Of a DNA stretch of 15,646 nt, positions 7,847-14,663 are shown piece by piece. A program made the position numbers and the translations under genes. Each line of letters begins with the position of its first letter. The stretch's first letter is position 1. The stretch comes from JAVBOW01 sp031551595 (GTDB lineage Bacteria; Bacteroidota; Bacteroidia; Bacteroidales; Rikenellaceae): assembly GCA_031551595.1 (NCBI GenBank), contig JAVBNK010000010.1, positions 1 to 15,646 on the forward strand, in the 5' to 3' direction. The notes beneath the pieces are model-generated. The model had not been told where the DNA came from and did no database searches. It saw only the letters and a program-made list of their open reading frames with translations.

Positions 7847-7866
7847 GCCCGCACATGGGTGCGGGC
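7847..7866 (-). terminator. Intrinsic terminator of the duplicated-module lipoprotein gene
   Basis: A perfect 8-bp stem (GCCCGCAC / GTGCGGGC) has a 4-nt loop. It is flanked by seven A on the left and by CTTTTT on the right, so it has a T-tract on both strands. On the minus strand it follows the stop codon at 7891 by 24 bp. Confidence 0.88.
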
Positions 7867-7890
7867 CTTTTTCCGTGTGGCTCGGTACGT

Positions 7891-8838
7891 TTAAATGACC
7901 GGGGTCATCACGTTGACGTGGATGCCGTAGAAGGCGAATGCCGGTACGTTCACGGTCAGCGAATTGCCTTTGTAGGTTTTGAACTGTCCGGGAGCGGGAT
8001 TGCCCGAAGGAGCTGCGTCATAACCCTGGATCTTGACGGCCTCCGTAATGCCTTCCTCGGGGAACCAGTCCTCGGCCAGCGTAATGGTGATGGTCACCAT
8101 GCCTTCCACGACCTCCGAGAAGGTGATCGTGCCGGCGGTGTAGTGCTGCCCTGCGATCAGGTTGACCGTCGCGCCCGCCTCATAGGGGACGTACATCGCC
8201 CAGTTGCCGCCGTATGCCGGACCTTGGCCCCATGCGGTTTCATTCCTGTATTCGGGATCCGGATCCGGGTCTTCAAAGACGCACTCCTGGCGGCAGTAGT
8301 CGAATTTCATCGCCCAGTTCTTACCCGTCCTCTCGCCGTTACCCCAGGCGGTTTCGCTCTGCATGATCACACCGTCAACCACTTTCACCACTTCGGCATG
8401 GGCTGCGACAGTCATGCACTCGGGCAGCGATGAGAGCGGGAGTACGAATACCTGCTCGGTGATACGCGGGCCATACGTTTCCTTGATGGGGAATTGCCCG
8501 GGGACAAGATTGCCCTGTTTGTTGGATACACTCGCGATGTTGTCGCCTACATAGAGGTGGATGGCCTGCATTTCCCAACCGTCGACGGTACGCAGGGTCA
8601 CATAGAGGTTGGTGGCGTCGTTGCCTACGGTGACCGAACCCGCACCGATGGTTTGTCCTGCAAGGAAATCGACGGTCGTTACGTTGCCGCAATATACGAT
8701 GGTTTGTGCGCGGGTCAGGGCGAGGTAGTCGTAACCGCTGGCGGAAACGACCTCGTCATTGTTCTTGTCACATGCGTTCAGCGTCAGGATGGCTGCGCCG
8801 ATCATGGCTAATCCGGTGAAAAGTCTACGTGCTCTCAT
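7891..8838 (-). CDS. Putative lipoprotein with duplicated beta-rich TAWG/NWA module
   Basis: The function is unknown. The start MRARRLFTGLAMIGAAILTL leads to lipobox LNAC with Cys23, so the protein should be exported and lipidated. Two related halves are visible. The first has AGQ (60-62), PGQF (113-116) and AAHAEVV (145-151), then ETAWGNG (162-168) and NWAMKF (174-179). An acidic linker (FEDPDPDPEYRN) follows. The second has ETAWGQG (200-206), NWAMYV (212-217), AGQ (229-231), PGQF (283-286) and IHVNVM (306-311). TAWG..NWA segments of this kind occur in many Bacteroidetes surface and lipoproteins. Predicted structure is nearly all beta. The ATG at 8838 is preceded by AAAGGAG, a rare Shine-Dalgarno-like match here, though spaced only 2 nt from it. 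The gene has its own promoter and terminator, and a PAS-LuxR gene lies upstream. Confidence 0.85.
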   Translation of the reverse strand: MRARRLFTGLAMIGAAILTLNACDKNNDEVVSASGYDYLALTRAQTIVYCGNVTTVDFLAGQTIGAGSVTVGNDATNLYVTLRTVDGWEMQAIHLYVGDNIASVSNKQGNLVPGQFPIKETYGPRITEQVFVLPLSSLPECMTVAAHAEVVKVVDGVIMQSETAWGNGERTGKNWAMKFDYCRQECVFEDPDPDPEYRNETAWGQGPAYGGNWAMYVPYEAGATVNLIAGQHYTAGTITFSEVVEGMVTITITLAEDWFPEEGITEAVKIQGYDAAPSGNPAPGQFKTYKGNSLTVNVPAFAFYGIHVNVMTPVI

Positions 8839-8869
8839 ATCTCCTTTGTTTTAAGTGATTTTCTTACCA

Positions 8870-8901
8870 CAAAGATAGATCGCGGGCATGAGGCGGGCAA
8901 C
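8870..8901 (-). promoter_or_regulatory. Promoter of the duplicated-module lipoprotein gene
   Basis: The minus-strand TATCTTTG (plus 8870-8877) is an exact TAnnTTTG box, 31 bp before the ATG. GTTG (plus 8898-8901) lies 20 bp upstream as the -33 element. The spacer and its edge carry GCGGGCA twice in direct orientation, 11 bp apart (8882-8888 and 8893-8899), about one helical turn. ACCCT-TT-AGGGT, a short dyad at 8903-8914, sits directly upstream. Confidence 0.65.
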
Positions 8902-8952
8902 AACCCTTTAGGGTCATTTTTATGTACGGACGGATCAGCCGTTTAGGCCGGG

Positions 8953-9687
8953 TCAGAACAACTCTTCGTAGAGTTCTTTCCAACCGCAGGTCACGCACAG
9001 TTTGATAAGCTGGATCGAGCTTTTGCAGTCGGTTTTGGCGAAGATGTGTTTTTTGTGGTTCTTGACCGTTTCGGGCGATATGAATAGTTTGTCGGCGATC
9101 TCCTTGAGTTGAAGCCCGCGCATGACAAGCCTGACGATCTCTTTTTCGCGTTTGGAGAAGGGACAGTCGAATTTCATCCTCGAGGCGAGGGGCACGTCGA
9201 TATAGGATTCGCCGCCGTCCCTGTGCGCCATGTTTAAAGTGGTATGGCCCTCGTTCTTGAAGTAGGTGATGTCGGTCATGCGGCCATAGCGTTTATAGCG
9301 CCCCGACGCACGGTCGAACTGCTGCACCATCTGCACCAGCAGGCGGATGTAATATCCCGCTTTGGTACGGAACCGGAAATCGTACATCATGCTGAAGTGC
9401 GACAGCCATTCGGCCCCGTATTCGTCCGTGAGGTCATCCAGGTGGATGATGATATCGGCCAGGGCCTGCTTGTCCTCGGGATGGATGTTGTTGATGAACG
9501 CCATCGCGCTCAACTCGTCCACCCCGTAGCCGATCACACCCGAGATCGTGTCGCTGAACCATTCGTATTCCGAGTCGGCGATGTCGAATACATAAAAAAA
9601 ATGACGGCCCGGCATGCTGAGGTCCAGCAATTTGTCGAATGGGATCGCATCCCGTTCCCTGATCTTTATGTTCCTGTTAATGGTCAC
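8953..9687 (-). CDS. PAS domain-containing LuxR-type transcriptional regulator
   Basis: The 244-residue DNA-binding regulator has a PAS-like sensor fold at about residues 30-145 (GVIGYGVDELSAMAFINNIHPED is typical PAS text). A C-terminal LuxR/GerE helix-turn-helix lies at about 176-232 (FSKREKEIVRLVMRG, then LKEIADKLFISPETVKNH). No receiver domain is present, so it is not a standard response regulator; the PAS part may bind a ligand or partner. The start is taken as GTG at 9687, because the ATG a few bases upstream runs straight into TAG and the next in-frame ATG is codon 25. Only an imperfect -7 box (TACTTTTA, plus 9708-9715) is seen upstream. The lipoprotein gene downstream, with its own dyad-bearing promoter, is a candidate target by position only. 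Confidence 0.88.
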   Translation of the reverse strand: MTINRNIKIRERDAIPFDKLLDLSMPGRHFFYVFDIADSEYEWFSDTISGVIGYGVDELSAMAFINNIHPEDKQALADIIIHLDDLTDEYGAEWLSHFSMMYDFRFRTKAGYYIRLLVQMVQQFDRASGRYKRYGRMTDITYFKNEGHTTLNMAHRDGGESYIDVPLASRMKFDCPFSKREKEIVRLVMRGLQLKEIADKLFISPETVKNHKKHIFAKTDCKSSIQLIKLCVTCGWKELYEELF

Positions 9688-9718
9688 CTACATAGTGTGT
9701 TTCGTAGTAAAAGTAATA

Positions 9719-9768
9719 AAAAAACGGCAGATAATTTATCATAAAACACAAATTATCTGCCGTTTTTT
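9719..9768. terminator. Long bidirectional-looking intrinsic terminator after the hydrolase gene
   Basis: A perfect 19-bp inverted repeat (9719-9737 and 9750-9768) has core CGGCAGATAATTT, six A/T pairs at its base and a 12-nt loop. T-tracts flank it on both strands. It ends 20 bp past the alpha/beta hydrolase stop (9789, minus strand), which is the gene it most likely serves. It leaves about 30 bp for the promoter of the PAS-LuxR gene. Confidence 0.9.
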
Positions 9769-9788
9769 CCCCGAAAACATTCCGCAGG

Positions 9789-10586
9789 TTATTTCGCCGC
9801 GGCCAGAAATGCGGTGATGGCGTCGACCACAGCCTGCGGTTCCTCCAAATAACCCATGTGTCCCGAATGTTCCAGCCATACGGCCTGCGCCTGCGGATGG
9901 CGGGCGATAATGCTTTCCGCGGCTTCCACGGGGATGAACCCGTCGCCGCGCCCGAAAATGAACAGCTGCGGCACGTGGCTCGCCGTGAGCGTGTCGTTGT
10001 TGTCGCGCCGCGCCTCCATGCCCCGCAGCAGCGCCAGGATGCCCGCATCCTCCGTCAGGAACACCAGTTCCGACAGCCCTTCAATCTCATCCCTCATGCG
10101 GCGGCGGTTCTCCGGGGCGAAGCTGCCGGCGGGATTGATGCGTGCGATCAGCTCTTTTTTACCCGCCTCGACCAGGGCGATCTCGCGTTCGCGGGCCTCC
10201 TTGCGTCCGGGCGTGTCGGCATCGGGGGTGGAGTGCATCAGCACGATGCCCTGCACCGTTTCGGGGAACAGCCGCAGCAGTTCCAGCGCCACGTAGCCCC
10301 CCATCGAGTGCCCGGCCACATAACATGTTCGTATACCCAGCGTATCCAACGCCCCTTTGACCGTCCGGGCGAGGAATTCCATGGTGTGCACCGGGCCTTT
10401 GACCTCGGATATGCCGTGCCCGGGCAGGTCGGGCGCCACGACGTGCACACCCTCCAGCAGCGGGATGAATTCGTCCCACACATCGATCGACTCGAGATAG
10501 CCGTGCAACAACAACAACGCGGGCCCTCCCTGTCCCGACTCCCTGACGCGCAGGGCGCATCCGTCGGCCATGATAAATTTTTCCAT
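9789..10586 (-). CDS. Alpha/beta hydrolase
   Basis: The 265-residue alpha/beta-hydrolase-fold enzyme has no signal peptide and is probably cytoplasmic. The oxyanion-hole HG is in LLLLHGY (24-30). The nucleophile is Ser94 in GHSMGG, the likely acid Asp215 in FGRGDGFIP, and the His is His243 in EHSGHMGYLEEP. APDLPGHG (51-58) is the usual strand-4 motif. These features resemble small esterases and MhpC/BioH-like hydrolases, but the substrate cannot be told from sequence. The start is the ATG at 10586 (MEKFIMADG). An in-frame ATG at 10607 would add seven residues and is possible; the frame also runs further upstream through GC-rich leader DNA without plausible protein. No clear promoter box is seen. 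The gene stands alone and ends at a strong terminator. Confidence 0.9.
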   Translation of the reverse strand: MEKFIMADGCALRVRESGQGGPALLLLHGYLESIDVWDEFIPLLEGVHVVAPDLPGHGISEVKGPVHTMEFLARTVKGALDTLGIRTCYVAGHSMGGYVALELLRLFPETVQGIVLMHSTPDADTPGRKEAREREIALVEAGKKELIARINPAGSFAPENRRRMRDEIEGLSELVFLTEDAGILALLRGMEARRDNNDTLTASHVPQLFIFGRGDGFIPVEAAESIIARHPQAQAVWLEHSGHMGYLEEPQAVVDAITAFLAAAK

Positions 10587-10759
10587 ACTATCTGAAATGT
10601 TATGCATTCCGCCGAAACTTTTTACGGCAAAACAGGAAATCGGCGCTCTTTTGTATTCCACTCCGGCCCTGCAAGGCCGCCAACCCGCAACCGGCGGCGG
10701 CGGAGGGCCGGAAACCATGCCGCCTGCAGCTCCCTTCCGACTTCCGGCGGCTGCGGGGC

Positions 10760-10777
10760 GGCCGGGGGCGAAACCAC
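10760..10777 (-). repeat. Dispersed 18-bp GC-rich element, copy 2
   Basis: This is identical to 3085-3102 over 18 bp (GGCCGGGGGCGAAACCAC on the plus strand). As there, it lies between the previous minus-strand gene's terminator and the next minus-strand gene. Confidence 0.6.
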
Positions 10778-10835
10778 ATCCCGGCCCCTATGCGGTCCGG
10801 ACCGCCCATCCCGCGGGCGCCGGGCGACATTCAAA

Positions 10836-10863
10836 ACGGCCGTCCTTTCGAGGGGACAGCCGT
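10836..10863 (-). terminator. Intrinsic terminator of the 66-residue gene
   Basis: The arms ACGGCCGTCC (10836-10845) and GGACAGCCGT (10854-10863) pair over 10 bp on the minus strand with one U-G wobble. The loop is 8 nt and a short TTTT follows. The wobble fits only the minus-strand reading, which supports that orientation. It lies 57 bp past the stop at 10920. Confidence 0.7.
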
Positions 10864-10919
10864 CGGTATTCCGGTGGGTCGGAGGCGGCTGTCGCGTGGC
10901 CGCCGGGCCGGTATGGGGA

Positions 10920-11120
10920 TCAGTTCTCTTCTTCGTCTTCGTAATAGTCGAGGATCGACTCCTTTTTCCGGTAGTCGTCCGGTTCCACATCGTCGTCGTC
11001 CAGTTGCCCGAACATCTGGTGACGCTCTTTACCGCTTTTTTTGACAGGCTCCAGTTTGATGGCCTTCCTGAGGGTTTCTTCCCGGTCGCCGGACGGCCGG
11101 AAATCTTTCGTAGCTTTCAT
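10920..11120 (-). CDS. Small charged hypothetical protein (66 aa)
   Basis: I do not recognise a family. The protein begins MKATKDFRPSGDREE and is very hydrophilic. The first half is basic (KAIKLEPVKKSGKER, about residues 19-33) and the second half strongly acidic (LDDDDVEPDDY at 40-50, DYYEDEEEN at the end). It has no signal peptide, membrane segment or cysteine. The opposite charge of the two halves suggests a disordered adaptor, a nucleic-acid or ribosome-associated protein, or a chaperone-like role; this is inference only. Support for a real gene comes from a codon-like composition distinct from the GC-rich non-coding DNA beside it, a terminator downstream and a near-consensus -7 box upstream. 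It is transcribed divergently from the nitroreductase-tamL pair. Confidence 0.7.
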   Translation of the reverse strand: MKATKDFRPSGDREETLRKAIKLEPVKKSGKERHQMFGQLDDDDVEPDDYRKKESILDYYEDEEEN

Positions 11121-11170
11121 TGCTGGTGAAAACCGTTGATTGTTTTAAACGTTAGTCGTAATGTAGCTCG

Positions 11171-11178
11171 CAATTTTA
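11171..11178 (-). promoter_or_regulatory. Possible -7 box for the 66-residue gene
   Basis: The minus-strand TAAAATTG matches TAnnTTTG at all but one position. It lies 50 bp before the ATG at 11120. No -33 element is visible. Confidence 0.35.
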
Positions 11179-11222
11179 CGTATTTTTTTTGAGATAGCGC
11201 TCACCCTCCCGTGAAATTTCCC

Positions 11223-11230
11223 TACATTTG
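11223..11230 (+). promoter_or_regulatory. -7 box of the nitroreductase-tamL promoter
   Basis: TACATTTG matches TAnnTTTG exactly and ends 21 bp before the nitroreductase ATG. No TTTG is seen at the expected -33 spacing. Confidence 0.6.
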
Positions 11231-11251
11231 CGAACATAACCCCGAAAAACG

Positions 11252-11998
11252 ATGATACCGCAGATAGAACACCACCGTTCGATACGCAAATACAGCCCGC
11301 GGCCCATTGCGCAGGAGGTCCTGGATGAGATACTTATGGCCGGCGTGCGTGCTTCGAACACGGGCAACATGCAGGCGTACAGCATGGTCGTCACGCGCGA
11401 CGCCACGATCAGGGAGCAGCTCCTGCCGTGCCACTTCAACCAACGGATGGTGATCGATGCGCCGGTGGTGATCACCTTCTGCGCCGACGTGCGGCGCTTC
11501 AGCCAGTGGTGCCGCCAGCGCGGCGCACAGCCCCGGTACGATAACTTCATCTGGTTCGTCAACGGCGTGATCGACGCCGTGCTGGCTTCGGGCAACGTCG
11601 CCCTGCAGGCCGAGGCGCACGGGCTGGGCATCTGCTACCTGGGCACCACGACCTACACCGCCGACCGCATCGCGCAGGTGTTGCAACTGCCCGCGGGCGT
11701 GATCCCCGTGACCACGCTCGTGGCAGGCTACCCGGAAGAAACCCCGGAGCTGACCGACCGCCTGCCGCTGGAGGCCGTGGTGCACTATGACACCTACCGG
11801 GACTACACCCCGGAGCAGATCGACCGTCTGTGGGAAGAGAAGGAAAATTCGGAACTCACCGCACGCCTGGTGGAAGAGAACGGCCTGCCGAACCTGGCCC
11901 GTATCTTCACCGACCGCCGCTACAAAGGCGAGGACAACGTGCTTTTCTCGCGCAAATATTTCGAGATCCTGCGTTCGCAGGGCTTTTTTAACCAGTAG
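11252..11998 (+). CDS. Nitroreductase family NAD(P)H-dependent flavin oxidoreductase
   Basis: The 248-residue FMN enzyme of the nitroreductase superfamily probably works as a cytoplasmic dimer. The N-terminus IEHHRSIRKYSPRPI is the usual FMN-phosphate-binding stretch (His8, Arg9, Ser10, Arg12). RASNTGNMQAYSMVV (about 33-47) and ALQAEAHGLGICYLGTTTY (about 117-135) are the other conserved flavin and nicotinamide regions. Length and a C-terminal extension after about residue 180 (TPEQIDRLWEEKENSEL) resemble the NfsA-like branch. The natural substrate is unknown; relatives reduce nitroaromatics, quinones or flavins. The ATG at 11252 follows an exact -7 box by 21 bp. The stop is 5 bp before tamL, so the two are almost certainly cotranscribed, though a shared function is not obvious. 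Confidence 0.92.
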   Translation: MIPQIEHHRSIRKYSPRPIAQEVLDEILMAGVRASNTGNMQAYSMVVTRDATIREQLLPCHFNQRMVIDAPVVITFCADVRRFSQWCRQRGAQPRYDNFIWFVNGVIDAVLASGNVALQAEAHGLGICYLGTTTYTADRIAQVLQLPAGVIPVTTLVAGYPEETPELTDRLPLEAVVHYDTYRDYTPEQIDRLWEEKENSELTARLVEENGLPNLARIFTDRRYKGEDNVLFSRKYFEILRSQGFFNQ

Positions 11999-12003
11999 GG
12001 GTC

Positions 12004-14358
12004 ATGCAGGGACGGTTGGTGCGGATATGCATGGTCGCGGCGGGGGCGGCGCTGCTCTCGGGCTGCGGAGCCACGCGCCATATCCCGCAGGGCAGCTACC
12101 TGCTGGTGAAGAATACGGTCGAAACGGACCGCAACACGCCCAAAAAATCACGCATCACCGAAAGCGACCTCGAAAAATACATCCAGCAAAGCCCCAACAG
12201 CCGTTTCCTGGGGACGAACCTCAACCTGTGGCTTTACAATTCGGTCAAGCCAGAAAGCAAGACATGGTGGGCCCGCAACATGCACAAGATGGGCCAGGCG
12301 CCGGTGATCCTCGACACGGTGTTGACGAGGGCGTCGGCCGATTACATCGGTAAATACGTGCGTTCGCGCGGCTATTTCGACGGCGCGGCCACATACGCCC
12401 TCGATACGGCGAAGAAACGCGCGCGGGTGACTTACGCGATCACGCAGGGCGCGCCCTACCGCATCGGCAACATAAAATACGACTACCGCGACCGCTCGCT
12501 CGAACCGGTGCTGCAGCGCGACAGCGCCCGCACGCTGATCCGCCGGGGCGACGTGTTCGACATGGAGGTGCTGGACAGGGAGCGTTCGCGGATCATGAAT
12601 TACCTGCGCGAGGGCGGCTATTTCAACTTCAGCATCAACAACGTGCAATACCTGGCCGACTCGACCGTGGGCGGCCGCACGGTCGATGTGACGGTGGTGA
12701 TCCACCAGGCGGTGTCCTACACCGCGGACGGAGTGCCCGTGAGCGACAACAACAGCATCTACCGCATCAGCCGCATCAATGTCTTCCCCGACAACGACAT
12801 CACGCGCGACGCCTCGGATCCGGGCGCCCACCGTGCCGACACGCTCGAATACATGGGCCTGAACATCGTCTACCACGACAAGCTGCGCGTCAAAAAAGAA
12901 GTGCTGCGGCGGGCGGTGAGCATCTATCCCAACCTGCTGTATAACACGCAGGACGTGTCGCGCACCAACGCCGAGCTGATGCGGCTCAAATATTTCCGCA
13001 GCGCCCACATCACTTTTACCGACGAGCCCGACTCGACCCGCAAAATGGTGACCTTCATCCGCGGCGACCAGACCGTCCAAACACCGGAAAAATATATCGT
13101 CTGCAATATATACTGCACTCCCTCGCTGCGCCAGGGCTATAACCTGGGCCTCGAAGCCACCTTCACGTCGGACTACTACGGCCTCTCGGCCACGCTCGGC
13201 TACCGCAACCGCAGCCTTTTCCGCGGGGTCGAGATGTTCGACGTCAGCTTCACCGGAAGTTACGACTTCATGCGCGTGAAGGGGGAGAGCGCCTCGTTCG
13301 AATTCGGGGGTACGACCTCGATCACCTTCCCGCGATTCATCCTGCCGTTCCGGCCGGGCAAGCTTCGCAAGCTGCCCAACCAGACCTCAAAACTGGAACT
13401 GTCGGTGAACGCCCAGCGCAGGCCCTACTACCACCGCGTGCTGTCGAACGCCAGCTGGGGATACAGCTGGTCAGGCAATAAATTTACGAATTTCTCGCTC
13501 CGCCCCATCGACGTGGGGGTGGTCAAGGTCAACTATATCAGCCAGGAGTTCTGGGAGAGCCTCCAGAACGATTATATTCGTTACAGCTACGAACCCCAGT
13601 TGCTGGCGGGCATCTCGGCCTCGTGGTCCTATGTGAACAATACGACCAAACGCGGCAATTCGTTCGGCGTGCGCCTCAACCTCGAAACGATGGGCAATCT
13701 CCTGGAAGGCCTGTGCCTGGCGTTCGGCAAAAAGACCTCGGGACAGGATTACTACGAACTGCTCGGCATCCGTTTCGCCCAATATGCACGCGCCGACCTC
13801 TCGATCGCCAACGCCGTCCCGCTGTCGCCCAAATTCACCCTCGCCTGGCGCGTTTATGGCGGCGTGGGGCTGACCTACGGCAACTCGCGCGACTATTCGA
13901 TGCCTTACGACCGGCTGTTCTACGCCGGCGGCAGCAACAGCATGCGCGGATGGGCCGCACGTACGCTCGGCCCCGGCAGCGACTCCAAACCCCAGCCCGC
14001 CCCCGGCGAAGTCTATTACCCCAGCCAGTTGGGCAACATGCGCCTCGAAGCCAACCTCGAAGCCCGTTTCCCCTTGTTCAGCATCTTCCGCGGGGCGCTG
14101 TTCGTGGACGCGGGCAACGTATGGATGGTGGGCCGGGGCGACTATTCCGATGCGGCGCGGTTCCAGATGCGCGACTTCTACCGCGAACTGGGGCTCAACA
14201 CGGGCCTGGGCCTGCGCGTGGATATCTCGATGACCGTGGTGCGCCTCGACTGGGGCATCCGCCTGCATGACCCCAACCTGCCGTCGGGCGACCGCTGGAT
14301 CCGCAACCTCCGGCTCGACAACACCGCCCTCAGCCTCGCCGTAGGCTACCCCTTCTGA
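12004..14358 (+). CDS. tamL: TamL-type Omp85 outer-membrane assembly lipoprotein (BamA/TamA family)
   Basis: The 784-residue outer-membrane protein is of the Omp85 superfamily. The signal peptide ends in lipobox LLSGC with Cys21; a lipid anchor on a TamA-like barrel is the hallmark of the Bacteroidetes TamL group. POTRA-like repeats follow, for example at about 110-165 (ADYIGKYVRSRGYFDGAATY, then ITQGAPYRIGNIKY) and about 175-240. The C-terminal D15 barrel (about 365-784) carries AGGSNSMRGW at 641-650, corresponding to the L6 VRG(F/Y) motif with Arg648 kept. The chain ends in VGYPF, with the terminal Phe typical of barrel proteins. TamL is thought to work with the inner-membrane-spanning TamB; no tamB is next to it here, the next gene being convergent. 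The gene follows the nitroreductase by 5 bp, which suggests coupled translation. Confidence 0.9.
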   Translation: MQGRLVRICMVAAGAALLSGCGATRHIPQGSYLLVKNTVETDRNTPKKSRITESDLEKYIQQSPNSRFLGTNLNLWLYNSVKPESKTWWARNMHKMGQAPVILDTVLTRASADYIGKYVRSRGYFDGAATYALDTAKKRARVTYAITQGAPYRIGNIKYDYRDRSLEPVLQRDSARTLIRRGDVFDMEVLDRERSRIMNYLREGGYFNFSINNVQYLADSTVGGRTVDVTVVIHQAVSYTADGVPVSDNNSIYRISRINVFPDNDITRDASDPGAHRADTLEYMGLNIVYHDKLRVKKEVLRRAVSIYPNLLYNTQDVSRTNAELMRLKYFRSAHITFTDEPDSTRKMVTFIRGDQTVQTPEKYIVCNIYCTPSLRQGYNLGLEATFTSDYYGLSATLGYRNRSLFRGVEMFDVSFTGSYDFMRVKGESASFEFGGTTSITFPRFILPFRPGKLRKLPNQTSKLELSVNAQRRPYYHRVLSNASWGYSWSGNKFTNFSLRPIDVGVVKVNYISQEFWESLQNDYIRYSYEPQLLAGISASWSYVNNTTKRGNSFGVRLNLETMGNLLEGLCLAFGKKTSGQDYYELLGIRFAQYARADLSIANAVPLSPKFTLAWRVYGGVGLTYGNSRDYSMPYDRLFYAGGSNSMRGWAARTLGPGSDSKPQPAPGEVYYPSQLGNMRLEANLEARFPLFSIFRGALFVDAGNVWMVGRGDYSDAARFQMRDFYRELGLNTGLGLRVDISMTVVRLDWGIRLHDPNLPSGDRWIRNLRLDNTALSLAVGYPF

Positions 14359-14416
14359 GAATGACCAATCACTGACTTTACGTTACTCTTTTGTTGTCTT
14401 CCACAAAAGGGCAACG

Positions 14417-14444
14417 TAACGTGAGTTCGACGAATTCGGCGAAC
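14417..14444 (+). repeat. Intergenic motif copy 1
   Basis: The 28-bp unit starts TAACGTGAGTTCGACGAATT and is 26/28 identical to the copy at 15613-15640 in the same orientation. Its last 20 bp (GTTCGACGAATTCGGCGAAC) form a near-perfect palindrome centred on GAATTC. Confidence 0.75.
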
Positions 14445-14506
14445 TTGAAATATTTGTTTTACAAATATTTGCCTTTAAGCAAACAGCGTTCGTGCGGTTT
14501 GCATAG

Positions 14507-14530
14507 CCCTCTCTTACGGTCAGGAGAGGG
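14507..14530. repeat. REP-like hairpin with GGGTTGGGTGAGG tail
   Basis: CCCTCTC (14507-14513) pairs with GAGAGGG (14524-14530) around a 10-nt loop and runs into TTGGGTGAGG. Palindromes of this kind (gagagggttgggtgagg) recur between genes in many bacteria; that comparison is from memory. An outer TTTGCAT/ATGCAAA pair (14498-14504, 14551-14557) frames it. Confidence 0.5.
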
Positions 14531-14574
14531 TTGGGTGAGGTGATCGGGCCATGCAAATGCTACAGGCATGTGCC

Positions 14575-14663
14575 TAACGTGGGTCCGACGAGTTTAAACA
14601 AGCGCATAAACATGTAATATACAGCAATATGTGTGGGGGTTAAATTCGTCGGACCCACATTAA
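14575..14663. repeat. Intergenic motif copies 2 and 3 as an inverted pair
   Basis: The copy at 14575-14599 (plus, core GTGGGTCCGACGA) and the copy at 14639-14663 (minus, same core) match over about 23 bp with two differences. They enclose 39 nt. The transcript of either strand could form a long stem, which may serve as a weak terminator for both convergent genes; there is no clear T-tract. Confidence 0.7.

Larger units (their letters stand above)
10587..10919. other. 333-bp GC-rich non-coding gap with nested dyads
   Basis: I see no supportable gene here. On the minus strand it runs from the end of the 66-residue gene to the hydrolase start. It holds that gene's terminator (10836-10863) and a perfect 14-bp palindrome GCGGTCCGGACCGC (10792-10805). 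It also holds the 18-bp dispersed element (10760-10777) and a nested stem made of TCCGGCCCT/AGGGCCGGA (10662-10670, 10704-10712) and GCCGCC/GGCGGC (10676-10681, 10693-10698). The last 75 bp before the hydrolase ATG are less GC-rich and probably contain its promoter, but no consensus box is visible. Confidence 0.6.
14359..14659. other. 301-bp non-coding gap packed with dyads and repeats, possible MITE-like element
   Basis: No gene is supportable between the convergent tamL and methyltransferase genes. In order it contains the left arm of a 17/18-bp inverted repeat (14368-14385) and a nested stem ACGTTAC+CTTTTGT with their complements (14380-14422). Next come motif copy 1 (14417-14444), a perfect 10-bp dyad AAATATTTGT with a 3-nt loop (14448-14470), and TTTGC/GCAAA (14468-14483). 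A REP-like hairpin inside TTTGCAT/ATGCAAA follows (14498-14557), then motif copies 2 and 3 facing each other (14575-14663). No transposase is present, so a non-autonomous or decayed element is inferred. Confidence 0.6.

Noticed and set aside
7762..7854. N-terminal extension of the prolyl oligopeptidase
   Set aside because: It would cover an exact -7 box and the preceding terminator, and it would bury the lipoprotein signal peptide.
10587..10718. Upstream extension of the alpha/beta hydrolase (start at 10718)
   Set aside because: It is coded by the GC-rich repeat-bearing leader and gives a proline-rich stretch with no hydrolase similarity.
14359..14659. tRNA or other known RNA gene in the dyad-rich gap
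   Set aside because: No cloverleaf, T-loop (GGTTCRA) in the right context or CCA end was found. The dyads do not match an RNA family I recognise.
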